Shown here one piece after another: positions 25,568 through 34,873 of a stretch of 64,000 nt of DNA. The notes beneath the pieces were generated by a model, which saw nothing but the letters and a program-made list of their open reading frames with translations, had not been told where the DNA came from and did no database searches. This stretch comes from Streptococcus mitis (GTDB taxonomy: Bacteria > Bacillota > Bacilli > Lactobacillales > Streptococcaceae): NCBI RefSeq assembly GCF_009496155.1, contig NZ_WIJP01000003.1, positions 1 to 64,000 of the forward strand, in the 5' to 3' direction. The translations under genes were made by a program, and so were the position numbers. The number at the start of each line of letters is the position of its first letter. Positions within the stretch are counted from its first letter, which is position 1.

Positions 25568-28474
25568 ATGGGAATACGGGATACAAAAATGGAAGAAGAG
25601 TTAGAAACCAATATCATTGATTATGTAGTGGAAGAGAACGGCTATACCTATATTCATCCTAGTGAGATGAAGGCGTCTTATAATAGGCAGTATGCATTTG
25701 ATGAAGTGAGACTCCTAGAGTTTATTCGCCAGTCACAGCCGAGTGAATATGAGATTTTATCCCTTGATACAGCAGCAGGTAAGGATAAGTTTTTCAAGCA
25801 ACTCGATTATAAAATTCGTAAGGAAGGAATTGTATCTGTCCTTAAAAATGGAATTAAGTGTTACCCTTCATCAGGGACGATTATCTTTTACCATGCGTTA
25901 GACCCTAAGAGACCAAGCTCATACGAAGAGTTTAAAACTAATATTTTTGCCGTTACTAACCAACTGACTTATTCTGACAAGAATCGAGGGTTGGAGTTGG
26001 ATCTAGCGATTATGATCAATGGTTTGCCAATTATGACAATGGAGCTTAAGAGTCGTGCCTCTAGCTCAGGGTGGACATATAAAGACGCTGAAGAACAATA
26101 CAAGAATGACCGTGATGCTAAGGAAACATTATTTACCTTTAAACGATGTATGGCTCATTTTGCAGTTGATGAGAATTTCATCAGCTTTACGACTAGGATA
26201 GATGGCAAAAATACTCGTTTCATGCCTTTTAATAAGGGAACAGAAACTGGAGGATCTGGGAATCCTATCAATCCATCAGGGACTATGACAGACTATCTTT
26301 GGAAAGAGTTCTTGAAGAAAGAGACATTGACCAGTCTCATTCGTGATTTCGCTTATATTTCAGTGGATAAAGTTAAACATACTGAGACGCTAATTTTTCC
26401 ACGTTATCATCAGTATCGGGCAGTAACTCGTTTGGTAGAAGATGTGAGAGAGCATGGTGTTGGGAACCGTTATTTGATTCAACATAGTGCTGGTAGCGGA
26501 AAGAGTAATTCCATCACATGGCTTGCTTATCGTCTTGTAGAAGTGAGCTACAATGATAAGAAGACTTTTGATTCTGTGATTGTTGTGACAGACCGATTGA
26601 ATTTAGATAAGCAAATTGAAGCGAATATTCGTAAGTTTATTGATGAGAAGAGTATTGTTGGTCATGCTAATTCATCGACAGATTTGAAAAACTTATTGAC
26701 GGATGGTAAAAAAATCATTATCACTACTGTACAAAAGTTTCCTTATCTCCTAGAAAAGATTGGAACAGACTTACAAGGAAGAAACTTTGCGATTATCATT
26801 GATGAAGCTCATTCTTCTCAAAGTGGTAAAGCTGCTGCTTCTCTCAATATGGCAGTCTCAGGAGGCCGTTCGACAGATGATAAAGATATGGAGGATCATT
26901 TGAATGAACTCATTGAAGCAAGAAAAATGCCTGAGAATGCGAGCTTCTTTGCCTTTACAGCAACTCCAAAAGCTAAAACAATTGAAATGTTTGGCAGTGT
27001 CTTTGACCTCTACTCTATGAAACAAGCAATTGAAGAAGGTTTTATCTTAGATGTTTTAAAGAACTATACGCATTATGAAAACTATTATAAGATCTATAAA
27101 ACTATAGAAAGTAATCCTGATTTTGATAAAAAGAAATCTCAATATAAAATCAGAAACTATGTTGAGGGGCAAGAGTTTCCAATTCGAGAAAAAGCAGAAG
27201 TAATGGTCAAACATTTTCTGACTACGGTGGCTCCAAAAATAAATGGGAAAGCGAAAGCGATGATTATAACGCAGAGTATTCTTCGTGCTATTGAGTACTA
27301 TAATATTATTAGCGATATATTGAAACGTTCAAATACTGGTTTTGAGGCAGTAATTGCTTTTTCAGGAGAAAAAGAGTACAAAGGTAAGGTCGTTACAGAA
27401 ACAAGCCTGAATGGATTTTCAGATAAAGAAACACCAGAACGATTCAAAGAAGATAAATATAAATTTTTGATTGCTGCAGATAAATATCAAACAGGATATG
27501 ATGAGCCACTTCTTCATACTATGTATGTTGACAAGGTGTTAAATGACGTCAAGGCTGTTCAAACATTATCTCGTCTGAATAGAAGTGCTAAATATAAAAT
27601 TGATACATGTGTGATTGACTTTGCAAACAAACCAGAACATATTCAAGAAGCCTTTCAACCTTATTTTCGTGAAACAAAATTGGAAGAAGAAACAGATCCA
27701 AATAAACTTAATAATCTGTTAGGTATACTTGATGGAATGTATGTTTATGAAGAGAATGAAGTAGATACAGTAGTAGAACTTTTTATAGAAAATAGTTCAA
27801 GAAGTAAGCTTGATCATATCATTGATAGGGTTGTTGAACGTTATGTCGCATTAACTGAGGAAGAGCAAGTAGTGTTTAAGAGTGGAGTTAAATCTTTCAT
27901 TAGAACCTATAATTTTATAGCTTCTATTCTTCCGATTGGTCAAGTGGAATGGGAAAAGAGAGTCATTTTCTTTGAGCAGTTAATCCATCGGCTACCGACA
28001 CCTAAAGATAAGGATTTTTCACAGGGGATCTTGGATTCTATTGACTTGGAAAGCTACCGTTTGGAAAAGAAAAAAACAATGGCTATCATTTTAGAGGATG
28101 AAGATGGAATTGTTGAAGGATTAGGTATTGGTACAGGAAGAAAAGGAGAATTAGAACTAGATTCACTTGAAAATATCATTACGACTTTTAATGATGTCTA
28201 TGGTAATATCAAATGGAAAGATAAGGACAATGTCGCTCGTCAAATTAAAGAGTTACCAGATATGGTTATGAAAAATGATAAGTTTAGAAATGCTTTAAAA
28301 AATTCAGATTTAGAAAATATTAAACGGGAGTATGAAACAGCATTAAGTGATGTCTTTGGAATAATCATGTGGGATAATATGCAATTATTTGGGGAATGGA
28401 CAAATAATTCTGATTTCAGTAAATGGCTGAGTGGTATAATTTTTGATGAGATAATGAAGAAACAGAAAAGATAA
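25568..28474 (+). CDS. hsdR: Type I restriction-modification system, restriction subunit HsdR
   Basis: A 968-aa translocase-nuclease that cuts unmethylated DNA. The N-terminal PD-(D/E)XK nuclease shows LDLAIMINGLPIMTMELKSR (about residues 143-162). The superfamily 2 helicase core follows, with Walker A HSAGSGKSNS near residue 309, the DEAH box IIIDEAHSSQ near residue 411, FTATPKA near residue 460 and LSRLNRS near residue 674. A C-terminal helical region mediates complex assembly. The gene is full-length and has GGAGGT before its ATG. It follows hsdS after 12 bases. Confidence 0.93.
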   Translation: MGIRDTKMEEELETNIIDYVVEENGYTYIHPSEMKASYNRQYAFDEVRLLEFIRQSQPSEYEILSLDTAAGKDKFFKQLDYKIRKEGIVSVLKNGIKCYPSSGTIIFYHALDPKRPSSYEEFKTNIFAVTNQLTYSDKNRGLELDLAIMINGLPIMTMELKSRASSSGWTYKDAEEQYKNDRDAKETLFTFKRCMAHFAVDENFISFTTRIDGKNTRFMPFNKGTETGGSGNPINPSGTMTDYLWKEFLKKETLTSLIRDFAYISVDKVKHTETLIFPRYHQYRAVTRLVEDVREHGVGNRYLIQHSAGSGKSNSITWLAYRLVEVSYNDKKTFDSVIVVTDRLNLDKQIEANIRKFIDEKSIVGHANSSTDLKNLLTDGKKIIITTVQKFPYLLEKIGTDLQGRNFAIIIDEAHSSQSGKAAASLNMAVSGGRSTDDKDMEDHLNELIEARKMPENASFFAFTATPKAKTIEMFGSVFDLYSMKQAIEEGFILDVLKNYTHYENYYKIYKTIESNPDFDKKKSQYKIRNYVEGQEFPIREKAEVMVKHFLTTVAPKINGKAKAMIITQSILRAIEYYNIISDILKRSNTGFEAVIAFSGEKEYKGKVVTETSLNGFSDKETPERFKEDKYKFLIAADKYQTGYDEPLLHTMYVDKVLNDVKAVQTLSRLNRSAKYKIDTCVIDFANKPEHIQEAFQPYFRETKLEEETDPNKLNNLLGILDGMYVYEENEVDTVVELFIENSSRSKLDHIIDRVVERYVALTEEEQVVFKSGVKSFIRTYNFIASILPIGQVEWEKRVIFFEQLIHRLPTPKDKDFSQGILDSIDLESYRLEKKKTMAIILEDEDGIVEGLGIGTGRKGELELDSLENIITTFNDVYGNIKWKDKDNVARQIKELPDMVMKNDKFRNALKNSDLENIKREYETALSDVFGIIMWDNMQLFGEWTNNSDFSKWLSGIIFDEIMKKQKR

Positions 28475-28522
28475 GAGGTATTGACAATATAGAAAACAAT
28501 ACAGGATAAGGAATGAGAAAAA

Positions 28523-29098
28523 TTGAACCAAAAAGAATTTCAAACAATAATCAATAAGAATTTTAAGCATATTTCAGATTCTCTAATTAATTTCAGTGAT
28601 GTTAATGAATGTGAATTTTTAGCGGATAAATTATCATTTATGGGATATGGCCAAAATGCTGAAGGATATTTTAAACATGGAAATGTATCTAATCCGTCAC
28701 AAAGATTTCATCTCACAGAAGCGTATTTTGAATATAAATTTATCAAAGCAAAAGACAAGATAGAAAAAGAGTTCATTAAAGACTGCGATTTAAGTGGAAT
28801 TCGATGTCCTCAATTGATGTTATGGATTGCGGAGATTGTTCAAATACCAGAAGAAGTATTAAAAGATGTTTATAATTATATAGTTAAAGCTGAAGATGAA
28901 TTATTTCTTAAAAAAGGAATAAATAAAGATTTACTTGGAGCTGATAAGTATTGGGAAACAATGAGACAAAATTCAAATATTACCCTTAGTGAATTTAAAA
29001 CAAAACTTAAATACACAGAAATATGTAAAATCATTAAATCATCAAATAATTGGGAAGAAATTATTTCAAATTGTCAAAAATTAGACTTCAAAAATTAG
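28523..29098 (+). CDS. Unrecognised protein at the end of the R-M operon
   Basis: A 191-aa protein from TTG 28523 (AAGGAA ribosome site at 28507-28512, 10 bases away). I do not recognise the family. It has no signal peptide, membrane segment or nucleotide-binding motif. It is mostly predicted helical, rich in Lys, Glu, Asn and Ile. A CPQLMLWIAEIVQIPEEVL segment lies near residues 93-111 and LGADKYWETMRQ near residues 137-148. It is 48 bases after hsdR and shares its AT-rich composition, so it probably entered with the cassette. TTGACA at 28481-28486 has no good -10. A defence-accessory role is only inference from position. Confidence 0.7.
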   Translation: MNQKEFQTIINKNFKHISDSLINFSDVNECEFLADKLSFMGYGQNAEGYFKHGNVSNPSQRFHLTEAYFEYKFIKAKDKIEKEFIKDCDLSGIRCPQLMLWIAEIVQIPEEVLKDVYNYIVKAEDELFLKKGINKDLLGADKYWETMRQNSNITLSEFKTKLKYTEICKIIKSSNNWEEIISNCQKLDFKN

Positions 29099-29364
29099 AC
29101 TATATTTACCTTATTAAATAATATAGTGAGAAACGGTAATTATTATTTAAAAGAGGATAATGAATTATAGAATATATATTTTCCCTCTCCAATCAAATAT
29201 AGTACAACTTTAAAAAATTTTTAAGTATAGAATTTCTCAAATTCCTTTTATAGAGGGATCTTGAAATGTAGTAAAATCCTTATCTATCAAACTAGGTCTT
29301 AAGAAAGCTCGTAAAGTTAACCAGTTTTCAAAACGTTAAGAACCAGTTACAATACAGCACTTAG

Positions 29365-29397
29365 AACACTTCATGGTTCACACCATGGAGTGTTTTT
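29365..29397 (+). terminator. Strong terminator
   Basis: AACACTTCATGG (29365-29376) pairs along its full 12 bp (one G-T) with CCATGGAGTGTT (29383-29394), loop TTCACA, then T residues. It lies about 270 bases past the last R-M gene and may have belonged to a now-deleted gene. Confidence 0.88.
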
Positions 29398-29441
29398 AAA
29401 ATAAAAGGCAATTTTTGTAACTGTATGTTTTTCTATGATAG

Positions 29442-29470
29442 TTGCTTATTTGCTTGCCTAGTAGTATACT
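29442..29470 (+). promoter_or_regulatory. Promoter of the small membrane protein gene
   Basis: TTGCTT (29442-29447), a 17-bp spacer and TATACT (29465-29470), 33 bases before the ATG. Confidence 0.55.
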
Positions 29471-29502
29471 AAGCTTAACCTTACAGAAAGCGGTAACAAA
29501 TA

Positions 29503-29754
29503 ATGAAAATATCTACTTTTTTCAAAAAATTTTTTTGGCCAGCCTTGTTGACTGTTCAGCAAACATATATACTATTTTATCTAAAGGATGGTTTGGATCG
29601 ACAATACCTAACGACTGAGTCTATATATTTGGTGATAGGAAACTTTATATTTTGGAATATTTTCGTAGCTATTTTTAGCAATTCGAAAATGTGGGATAAA
29701 AGTTGGGATAAAAAGAAAAATGGCAGTAAGAAAAAATATATCCTGAAAAAGTAA
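29503..29754 (+). CDS. Small membrane protein of unknown function
   Basis: An 83-aa protein starting MKISTFFKKFFWPALL. It has two hydrophobic segments (about residues 10-27 and 41-60) and a basic tail rich in Lys (WDKKKNGSKKKYILKK). I recognise no family. The ribosome site is weak. It has its own promoter and lies just before the alaS T-box region. The N- and C-termini are both Lys-rich, which fits a hairpin with both ends inside the cell. Confidence 0.65.
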   Translation: MKISTFFKKFFWPALLTVQQTYILFYLKDGLDRQYLTTESIYLVIGNFIFWNIFVAIFSNSKMWDKSWDKKKNGSKKKYILKK

Positions 29755-29800
29755 TCGGAGATGTAGGGAATTGGTCTGATTCAATGGAGATCATTTCCAG

Positions 29801-29829
29801 TTGACGCAGACTTAAAAAAACGTTATAAT
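29801..29829 (+). promoter_or_regulatory. Promoter of the alaS operon
   Basis: TTGACG (29801-29806), a 17-bp spacer and TATAAT (29824-29829). It precedes the T-box leader. Confidence 0.88.
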
Positions 29830-29835
29830 AAGAAA

Positions 29836-30015
29836 GTTGAGAATTGATTTTCAGTAGTCTTAGTCCAGAGAAATGGCGGTGCTGCGAGCCATCTAAGCTA
29901 GGAAGTTATGCTACTCAATCATACAATTGCATAAGAATAAGAGAATGACAAGTTCATTGAATGAAGGTGGTACCGCGGTTTTTCGCCCTTCGTGATATGA
30001 GCTTGTCTTTTGATT
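29836..30015 (+). promoter_or_regulatory. T-box riboswitch (alanine) controlling the alaS operon
   Basis: A tRNA-sensing leader. The T-box AAGGTGGTACCGCGG is at 29964-29978. Stem I features GGCGGTGCTGCGAGCC at 29874-29889. A GCT (Ala) triplet followed by A at about 29898-29901 is the likely specifier. GACAAGTTCAT (29946-29956) pairs with ATGAGCTTGTC (29998-30008), followed by a T-rich run, as the terminator. Uncharged tRNA-Ala would stabilise the competing antiterminator and switch the operon on. Confidence 0.93.
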
Positions 30016-30028
30016 TTTGGAGGTGTTG

Positions 30029-30514
30029 ATGAAAACATTTCTTGTCAAACAAAAGTTTCGTCTTGGAGGCGAACGCTTCGCTATCAAGGATGACATAGGA
30101 GAAATCGCCTATCAGGTGGAGGGATCATTTTTCCAAATTCCCAAAACTTTTACCATCTATGATGCCTATGGTGAACAGGTCAGTCAGATCAGTAAAGAAA
30201 TCTTGACCTTGCTACCTCGTTTTGAAATTCAGCTTCGGAATGGCTCGAGTTTTGTCATTCGTAAGAAGTTGACCTTCTGGCGAGATAAGTATGAGTTTGA
30301 TAATCTGGGTCTTCGTATCGAGGGCAATATCTGGGATTTGGATTTCAAATTGCTGGATGATCGTGATCAGCTGATTGCGGAAATTAAGAAGGAACTCTTC
30401 CATCTGACCTCTACCTATAACGTAACGGTTCTTGAGGACGCTTATGCAGACCTAGTCATTTCTCTCTGTGTCGCCATTGACTATGTGGAAATGCTGGAAA
30501 GCCAATCACATTAA
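30029..30514 (+). CDS. LURP-one-related (Tubby-like) family protein
   Basis: A 161-aa protein of the LURP-one-related family (YxjI-like beta-barrel). I chose ATG 30029, which has GGAGG at 30019-30023. It opens MKTFLVKQKFRLGGERFAIK. Repeated strands such as GSFFQIPKTFTIYDAYGE fit the Tubby-like barrel around one helix. The function in bacteria is unknown; membrane or phospholipid binding has been suggested for the fold. It sits between the T-box and alaS, so alanine-tRNA status controls it too. Confidence 0.82.
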   Translation: MKTFLVKQKFRLGGERFAIKDDIGEIAYQVEGSFFQIPKTFTIYDAYGEQVSQISKEILTLLPRFEIQLRNGSSFVIRKKLTFWRDKYEFDNLGLRIEGNIWDLDFKLLDDRDQLIAEIKKELFHLTSTYNVTVLEDAYADLVISLCVAIDYVEMLESQSH

Positions 30515-30534
30515 CAAGTAAATAAGGAGACAAT

Positions 30535-33153
30535 ATGAAACAACTATCTAGTGCACAAGTACGCCAAATGTGGCTTGATTTCTGGGCGACCAAAGGTCAC
30601 TCTGTAGAACCATCAGTGAGCTTGGTTCCTGTAAATGATCCAACTCTTTTGTGGATCAACTCTGGAGTAGCAACCCTTAAGAAATACTTTGACGGAACTA
30701 TTATCCCTGAAAATCCACGTATTACCAATGCTCAAAAGGCTATCCGTACCAACGATATTGAGAACGTAGGGAAGACTGCACGTCACCATACCATGTTTGA
30801 AATGTTGGGGAACTTCTCTATCGGGGATTACTTCCGTGACGAAGCGATCACTTGGGCTTATGAGCTTTTGACAAGCCCTGAGTGGTTTGACTTCCCAGCT
30901 GAAAAACTTTACATGACTTACTATCCAGATGATAAAGATTCTTACAACCGCTGGATTGAAGTGGGAGTGGATCCAAGTCATTTGATTCCGATCGAGGATA
31001 ACTTCTGGGAAATCGGTGCGGGACCTTCTGGACCTGATACAGAAATCTTCTTTGACCGTGGAGAAGCCTTTGACCCAGAAAATATCGGTATTCGTCTTCT
31101 TGCAGAAGATATCGAAAACGACCGTTACATCGAAATCTGGAACATCGTTTTGTCACAATTTAACGCAGACCCTGCTGTTCCTCGTAGCGAATACAAGGAA
31201 TTGCCACACAAGAACATTGATACGGGCGCTGGTTTGGAGCGTTTGGTGGCAGTTATCCAAGGGGCTAAGACCAACTTTGAAACAGACCTCTTCATGCCAA
31301 TCATTCGTGAAGTGGAGAAATTGTCTGGTAAGGTTTATGACCAAGATGGCGATAACATGAGCTTTAAGGTTATCGCAGACCACATCCGTTCACTTTCATT
31401 TGCCATCGGTGATGGTGCCCTTCCAGGAAATGAAGGTCGTGGTTATGTCCTTCGTCGTCTTCTCCGTCGTGCTTCGATGCATGGTCAAAAATTGGGAATC
31501 AACGAACCTTTCCTTTATAAACTTGTTCCAACTGTTGGAAAAATCATGGAAAGTTACTACCCAGAAGTGCTTGAAAAACGTGACTTTATTGAAAAAATCG
31601 TTAAGAGCGAGGAGGAGTCATTTGCCCGTACTCTTCACTCAGGTCAGCACTTTGCCCAAGGCATTGTAGCTGACTTGAAAGAAAAAGGTCAATCTGTCAT
31701 TGCTGGTTCAGATGTATTCAAACTTTATGACACTTATGGATTCCCAGTTGAATTAACTGAAGAAATCGCTGAAGAGGCTGGTATGACTGTAGACCGTGAA
31801 GGTTTTGAAGCAGCCATGAAAGAACAGCAAGAACGCGCGCGTGCGTCAGCTGTCAAGGGTGGCTCAATGGGTATGCAAAATGAAACCCTTCAAAACATCA
31901 CTGTAGAAAGTGTCTTCAACTACAATGCTAGCCAATTGTCTTCTAAATTGGTGGCTATCGTGGCTGACAATGCAGAAGTAGAAGCTGTATCAGAAGGAAC
32001 TGCCTCTCTTATCTTTGCGGAAACGCCATTCTACGCTGAAATGGGTGGACAGGTAGCTGACCATGGACAAATCTTGGATGAGTCTGGTTCGGTCGTGGCT
32101 ACTGTGACCAATGTTCAAAAAGCTCCAAACGGACAAGCTCTTCACACAGTTGAAGTCCTTGCACCGCTTGCCTTGAACCAAGAATATACCTTGGCAATTG
32201 ATACAAATCGTCGTCACCGTGTTATGAAAAACCACACTGCGACTCACTTGCTTCACGCTGCTCTTCACAACATCCTTGGAAACCATGCGACACAAGCAGG
32301 ATCTCTTAACGAAGTTGAATTCCTTCGCTTTGACTTTACGCATTTCCAAGCAGTAACTGCTGAAGAATTGCGTGCCATTGAACAGCAAGTTAACGAGAAA
32401 ATCTGGGAAGCACTTGAAGTGAAGACAGTTGAAACGGATATTGACACTGCTAAAGAAATGGGAGCTATGGCTCTCTTTGGTGAGAAATACGGCAAAGAAG
32501 TCCGTGTTGTTACTATCGGTGACTACTCTATCGAGCTTTGTGGTGGTACCCACGTTGGCAACACTTCTGAAATTGGTCTTTTCAAGATTGTCAAAGAAGA
32601 AGGTATCGGATCAGGAACTCGTCGTATCTTGGCAGTGACTGGTAAGGAAGCCTTTGAAGCTTACCGTGAACAAGAGGACGCTCTTAAAGCTGTCGCAGCA
32701 ACCTTGAAAGCACCTCAAGTCAAGGAAGTACCTCACAAGGTAGAAGGACTTCAAGAACAACTTCGTCAACTTCAAAAAGAAAATGCTGAGTTGAAGGAAA
32801 AGGCCGCAGCTGCAGCCGCAGGTGATATCTTCAAGGATGTGAAGGAAGTCAATGGTCACCGTTACATTGCTAGCCAAGTTTCTGTATCAGATGCAGGTGC
32901 TCTTCGTACCTTTGCGGATAACTGGAAACAAAAAGACTACTCTGATCTTCTTGTCCTAGTTGCTGCTATCGGTGACAAAGTCAATGTTCTTGTAGCAAGC
33001 AAGACAAAAGACCTTCATGCAGGAAACCTTGTCAAAGAATTGGCACCAATCGTCGATGGACGTGGTGGTGGTAAACCAGACATGGCCATGGCAGGAGGAA
33101 GCAACCAAGCTAAGATCCAAGAATTGTTGGATGAAGTAGCAGGTAAATTGTAA
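30535..33153 (+). CDS. alaS: Alanyl-tRNA synthetase
   Basis: An 872-aa class II synthetase that charges tRNA-Ala in the cytoplasm. The N-terminal aminoacylation core opens [17 protein letters not shown], with motif 2 near [17 protein letters not shown]. The editing domain has HTATHLLH (near residue 566) and CGGTHVGNT (near residue 671), the Zn-binding set. The C-Ala domain ends with the Gly-rich [14 protein letters not shown]. Length is standard. A T-box controls it. Confidence 0.97.
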   Translation: MKQLSSAQVRQMWLDFWATKGHSVEPSVSLVPVNDPTLLWINSGVATLKKYFDGTIIPENPRITNAQKAIRTNDIENVGKTARHHTMFEMLGNFSIGDYFRDEAITWAYELLTSPEWFDFPAEKLYMTYYPDDKDSYNRWIEVGVDPSHLIPIEDNFWEIGAGPSGPDTEIFFDRGEAFDPENIGIRLLAEDIENDRYIEIWNIVLSQFNADPAVPRSEYKELPHKNIDTGAGLERLVAVIQGAKTNFETDLFMPIIREVEKLSGKVYDQDGDNMSFKVIADHIRSLSFAIGDGALPGNEGRGYVLRRLLRRASMHGQKLGINEPFLYKLVPTVGKIMESYYPEVLEKRDFIEKIVKSEEESFARTLHSGQHFAQGIVADLKEKGQSVIAGSDVFKLYDTYGFPVELTEEIAEEAGMTVDREGFEAAMKEQQERARASAVKGGSMGMQNETLQNITVESVFNYNASQLSSKLVAIVADNAEVEAVSEGTASLIFAETPFYAEMGGQVADHGQILDESGSVVATVTNVQKAPNGQALHTVEVLAPLALNQEYTLAIDTNRRHRVMKNHTATHLLHAALHNILGNHATQAGSLNEVEFLRFDFTHFQAVTAEELRAIEQQVNEKIWEALEVKTVETDIDTAKEMGAMALFGEKYGKEVRVVTIGDYSIELCGGTHVGNTSEIGLFKIVKEEGIGSGTRRILAVTGKEAFEAYREQEDALKAVAATLKAPQVKEVPHKVEGLQEQLRQLQKENAELKEKAAAAAAGDIFKDVKEVNGHRYIASQVSVSDAGALRTFADNWKQKDYSDLLVLVAAIGDKVNVLVASKTKDLHAGNLVKELAPIVDGRGGGKPDMAMAGGSNQAKIQELLDEVAGKL

Positions 33154-33160
33154 TCAAGTA

Positions 33161-33189
33161 AAGATCTATCCATTTGGGTAGGTCTTTTT
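33161..33189 (+). terminator. Terminator of alaS
   Basis: AAGATCTATCC (33161-33171) and GGGTAGGTCTT (33176-33186) form an 11-position stem with G-T pairs, followed by T residues. Confidence 0.75.
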
Positions 33190-33196
33190 GTGAATG

Positions 33197-33227
33197 AAAA
33201 AAAGCCAAATCCGTTTGGACCTGGCTT
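33197..33227 (-). terminator. Terminator of the alpha-amylase gene
   Basis: On the minus strand, AAGCCA and TGGCTT frame a hairpin that ends in a run of seven T residues, just past the amylase stop. Confidence 0.75.
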
Positions 33228-33242
33228 GGTTATTATGAGCTA

Positions 33243-34697
33243 TTAGATAGTATTGGCTGCCCAGACACTTACCGAAGCAGCTGAGACAGGGAATTGTCCA
33301 TAACCTTCCTCATCAATTGTAACTTGACCTTGGTGGTTTTCAAGTAAATCTACAAAGGTTTGGTTAGCCCATTCTTGGCCGACAAACATTGACTTGCTGT
33401 TTTCTTGGTCATTTGAGATAAGGACTGCGATTGGGGATTGATTTTCAGCACCTGAACGTACCCAACCGATACAGTTAGCATCATCAAAGTAGTCATTTTG
33501 TTCTCCATAGGCCAAATCTTTTCGGATGGTTAGGAAGCGGTCAAGGACTTCTTTGAAATCTTGTTGAGCATACTGCCCTGAAATCCCATAGTAGTCGCCG
33601 TAAAAGACACATGGAAGACCATTTTGGCGTAACAGAATGAGGGCATAGGCTGCTGGTTTGAACCATTCTTCAACAGTAGACTCAAGGGCCTGTCCTCGTT
33701 GGGTATCGTGATTGTCGACAAAAGTCACAGCCTTGTCGGGCTTGAGTTCAACCAAGCTATCTGTGAAAATGCCACGAAGGTCGTAGTTGGAACCTGCTCG
33801 GCTAGCATCAAAGAGATTCTGGTGGAGACGAACATCGACAAGGTCAAAGCGTTCTTCTGTTTTTTCAAGATAGTCTAGATTGGCTTCCTTGTCTGGATTC
33901 CAAAATTCACCAAAAACATAGAAATCCTCACCGTATTTTTCCTTCATATCACGGATAAAATTGCTCATGAAGAAAGAGTCAATGTGTTTAACGGCATCCA
34001 AGCGGAAACCAGCTACACCAGTCGTTTCCATGAACCAGTCAGCCCAGTCATAGATATTTTGGATGACTTCAGGATGTTTAAAGTCTAGATCAGCATACAT
34101 GAGGTAGTCGTAGTTTCCGTTTTCGTTATCGACTAATTCCTCATTTGCCCAGCCCTTGTTGTCCCCTTGGATCAGATAAATCCCAGACTTGCGGCGTTTG
34201 GCATCATAGTCTGTGCCAGTAAAGTGGTACCAGTGCCAGTGGAAGTCATTGTAGGTATCTTGGCGACCATCGAAGGTAAAGCTAGTCCAGCCGTTGATGA
34301 TGAAGGGTTCTCCGAGTTCGACTGTACGGTCAACAGGATCCACCTCAATAACCTGAAAGGCTTCCCTGTGATCAGCAGCAGCCTTGTGGTTGAGCACCAC
34401 ATCTGCCATAGGTTGAATTCCCTGTGCTTTTAGAGCTTGAATGGCTTGAAGATAGTCTTCTTTAAAACCATACTTGGTGCGGACAGTTCCTTTTTGGTTG
34501 AACTCACCAAGGTCGAATAAGTCATAGACCCCATAGCCTACATCTTTTTCATTGGTCGCCTTGAAAGCTGGTGGCATCCAGACATGGCTGATACCGAGAT
34601 CAGCTAGGTGTTGAGCATCTTCAGCCAGACGTGTCCAGTGCTGGCCGTCGTGGGGCAGATACCATTCAAAGTATTGCATGAGTGTTTGATTTTGCAT
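33243..34697 (-). CDS. amyS: Cytoplasmic alpha-amylase (GH13)
   Basis: A 484-aa glycoside hydrolase of family 13 that cuts alpha-1,4-glucans inside the cell; there is no signal peptide (it starts MQNQTLMQYFEWYLPHDGQH). GH13 motifs are present: DVVLNHK, GFRLDAVKHI (nucleophile Asp), VFGEFWN (acid Glu) and TFVDNHDTQRG. The length fits liquefying-type amylases. It is divergent from an ABC transporter across 176 bases that hold a palindromic operator at its -35 and a cre-like site. This suggests control by maltose and glucose. Confidence 0.93.
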   Translation of the reverse strand: MQNQTLMQYFEWYLPHDGQHWTRLAEDAQHLADLGISHVWMPPAFKATNEKDVGYGVYDLFDLGEFNQKGTVRTKYGFKEDYLQAIQALKAQGIQPMADVVLNHKAAADHREAFQVIEVDPVDRTVELGEPFIINGWTSFTFDGRQDTYNDFHWHWYHFTGTDYDAKRRKSGIYLIQGDNKGWANEELVDNENGNYDYLMYADLDFKHPEVIQNIYDWADWFMETTGVAGFRLDAVKHIDSFFMSNFIRDMKEKYGEDFYVFGEFWNPDKEANLDYLEKTEERFDLVDVRLHQNLFDASRAGSNYDLRGIFTDSLVELKPDKAVTFVDNHDTQRGQALESTVEEWFKPAAYALILLRQNGLPCVFYGDYYGISGQYAQQDFKEVLDRFLTIRKDLAYGEQNDYFDDANCIGWVRSGAENQSPIAVLISNDQENSKSMFVGQEWANQTFVDLLENHQGQVTIDEEGYGQFPVSAASVSVWAANTI

Positions 34698-34730
34698 GAT
34701 GTTTCCTCTTACTTGTCAATCTTGTTCTTT

Positions 34731-34759
34731 ATTCTATCATAAAGTATTGGTTAGCTCAA
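34731..34759 (-). promoter_or_regulatory. Promoter of the alpha-amylase gene
   Basis: On the minus strand, TTGAGC (34754-34759), a 17-bp spacer and TAGAAT (34731-34736). The -35 overlaps the palindrome at 34757-34766. Confidence 0.7.
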
Positions 34760-34766
34760 ACGTTTG
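34757..34766. promoter_or_regulatory. LacI-family operator (MalR/CcpA-like) on the amylase promoter
   Basis: CAAACGTTTG is a perfect palindrome with the central CG typical of LacI/GalR-family sites. It overlaps the amylase -35, a repressor position. The malto-oligosaccharide repressor MalR is the natural candidate; CcpA is the alternative. Confidence 0.65.
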
Positions 34767-34808
34767 CGTAAAACTGAATAATAAGTTTTGACTATTTTAT
34801 ATAAAATG

Positions 34809-34836
34809 TTGATTTTTAAAATGAAAGCGCTATAAT
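34809..34836 (+). promoter_or_regulatory. Promoter of the ABC exporter with overlapping cre site
   Basis: TTGATT (34809-34814), a 16-bp spacer and TATAAT (34831-34836). ATGAAAGCGCTATAA (34821-34835) fits the CcpA cre consensus at all but one fixed position and covers the -10. This predicts catabolite repression. Confidence 0.65.
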
Positions 34837-34873
34837 TATAGTAAATTACATAGATAAAGAGAGGAGATTTCTC

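Larger units (their letters stand above)
29099..29502. other. AT-rich intergenic region, possible remnant plus terminator
   Basis: No intact gene is seen. A short open stretch ending LKKARKVNQFSKR then TAA (about 29290-29340) reads like the C-terminus of a lost basic protein. It is followed by a strong terminator (29365-29397) and by the promoter of the next small gene (29442-29470). Confidence 0.5.

Noticed and set aside
28481..28509. Separate promoter for the gene after hsdR
   Set aside because: TTGACA is perfect, but at 17 bp the sequence is GGATAA, a poor -10.
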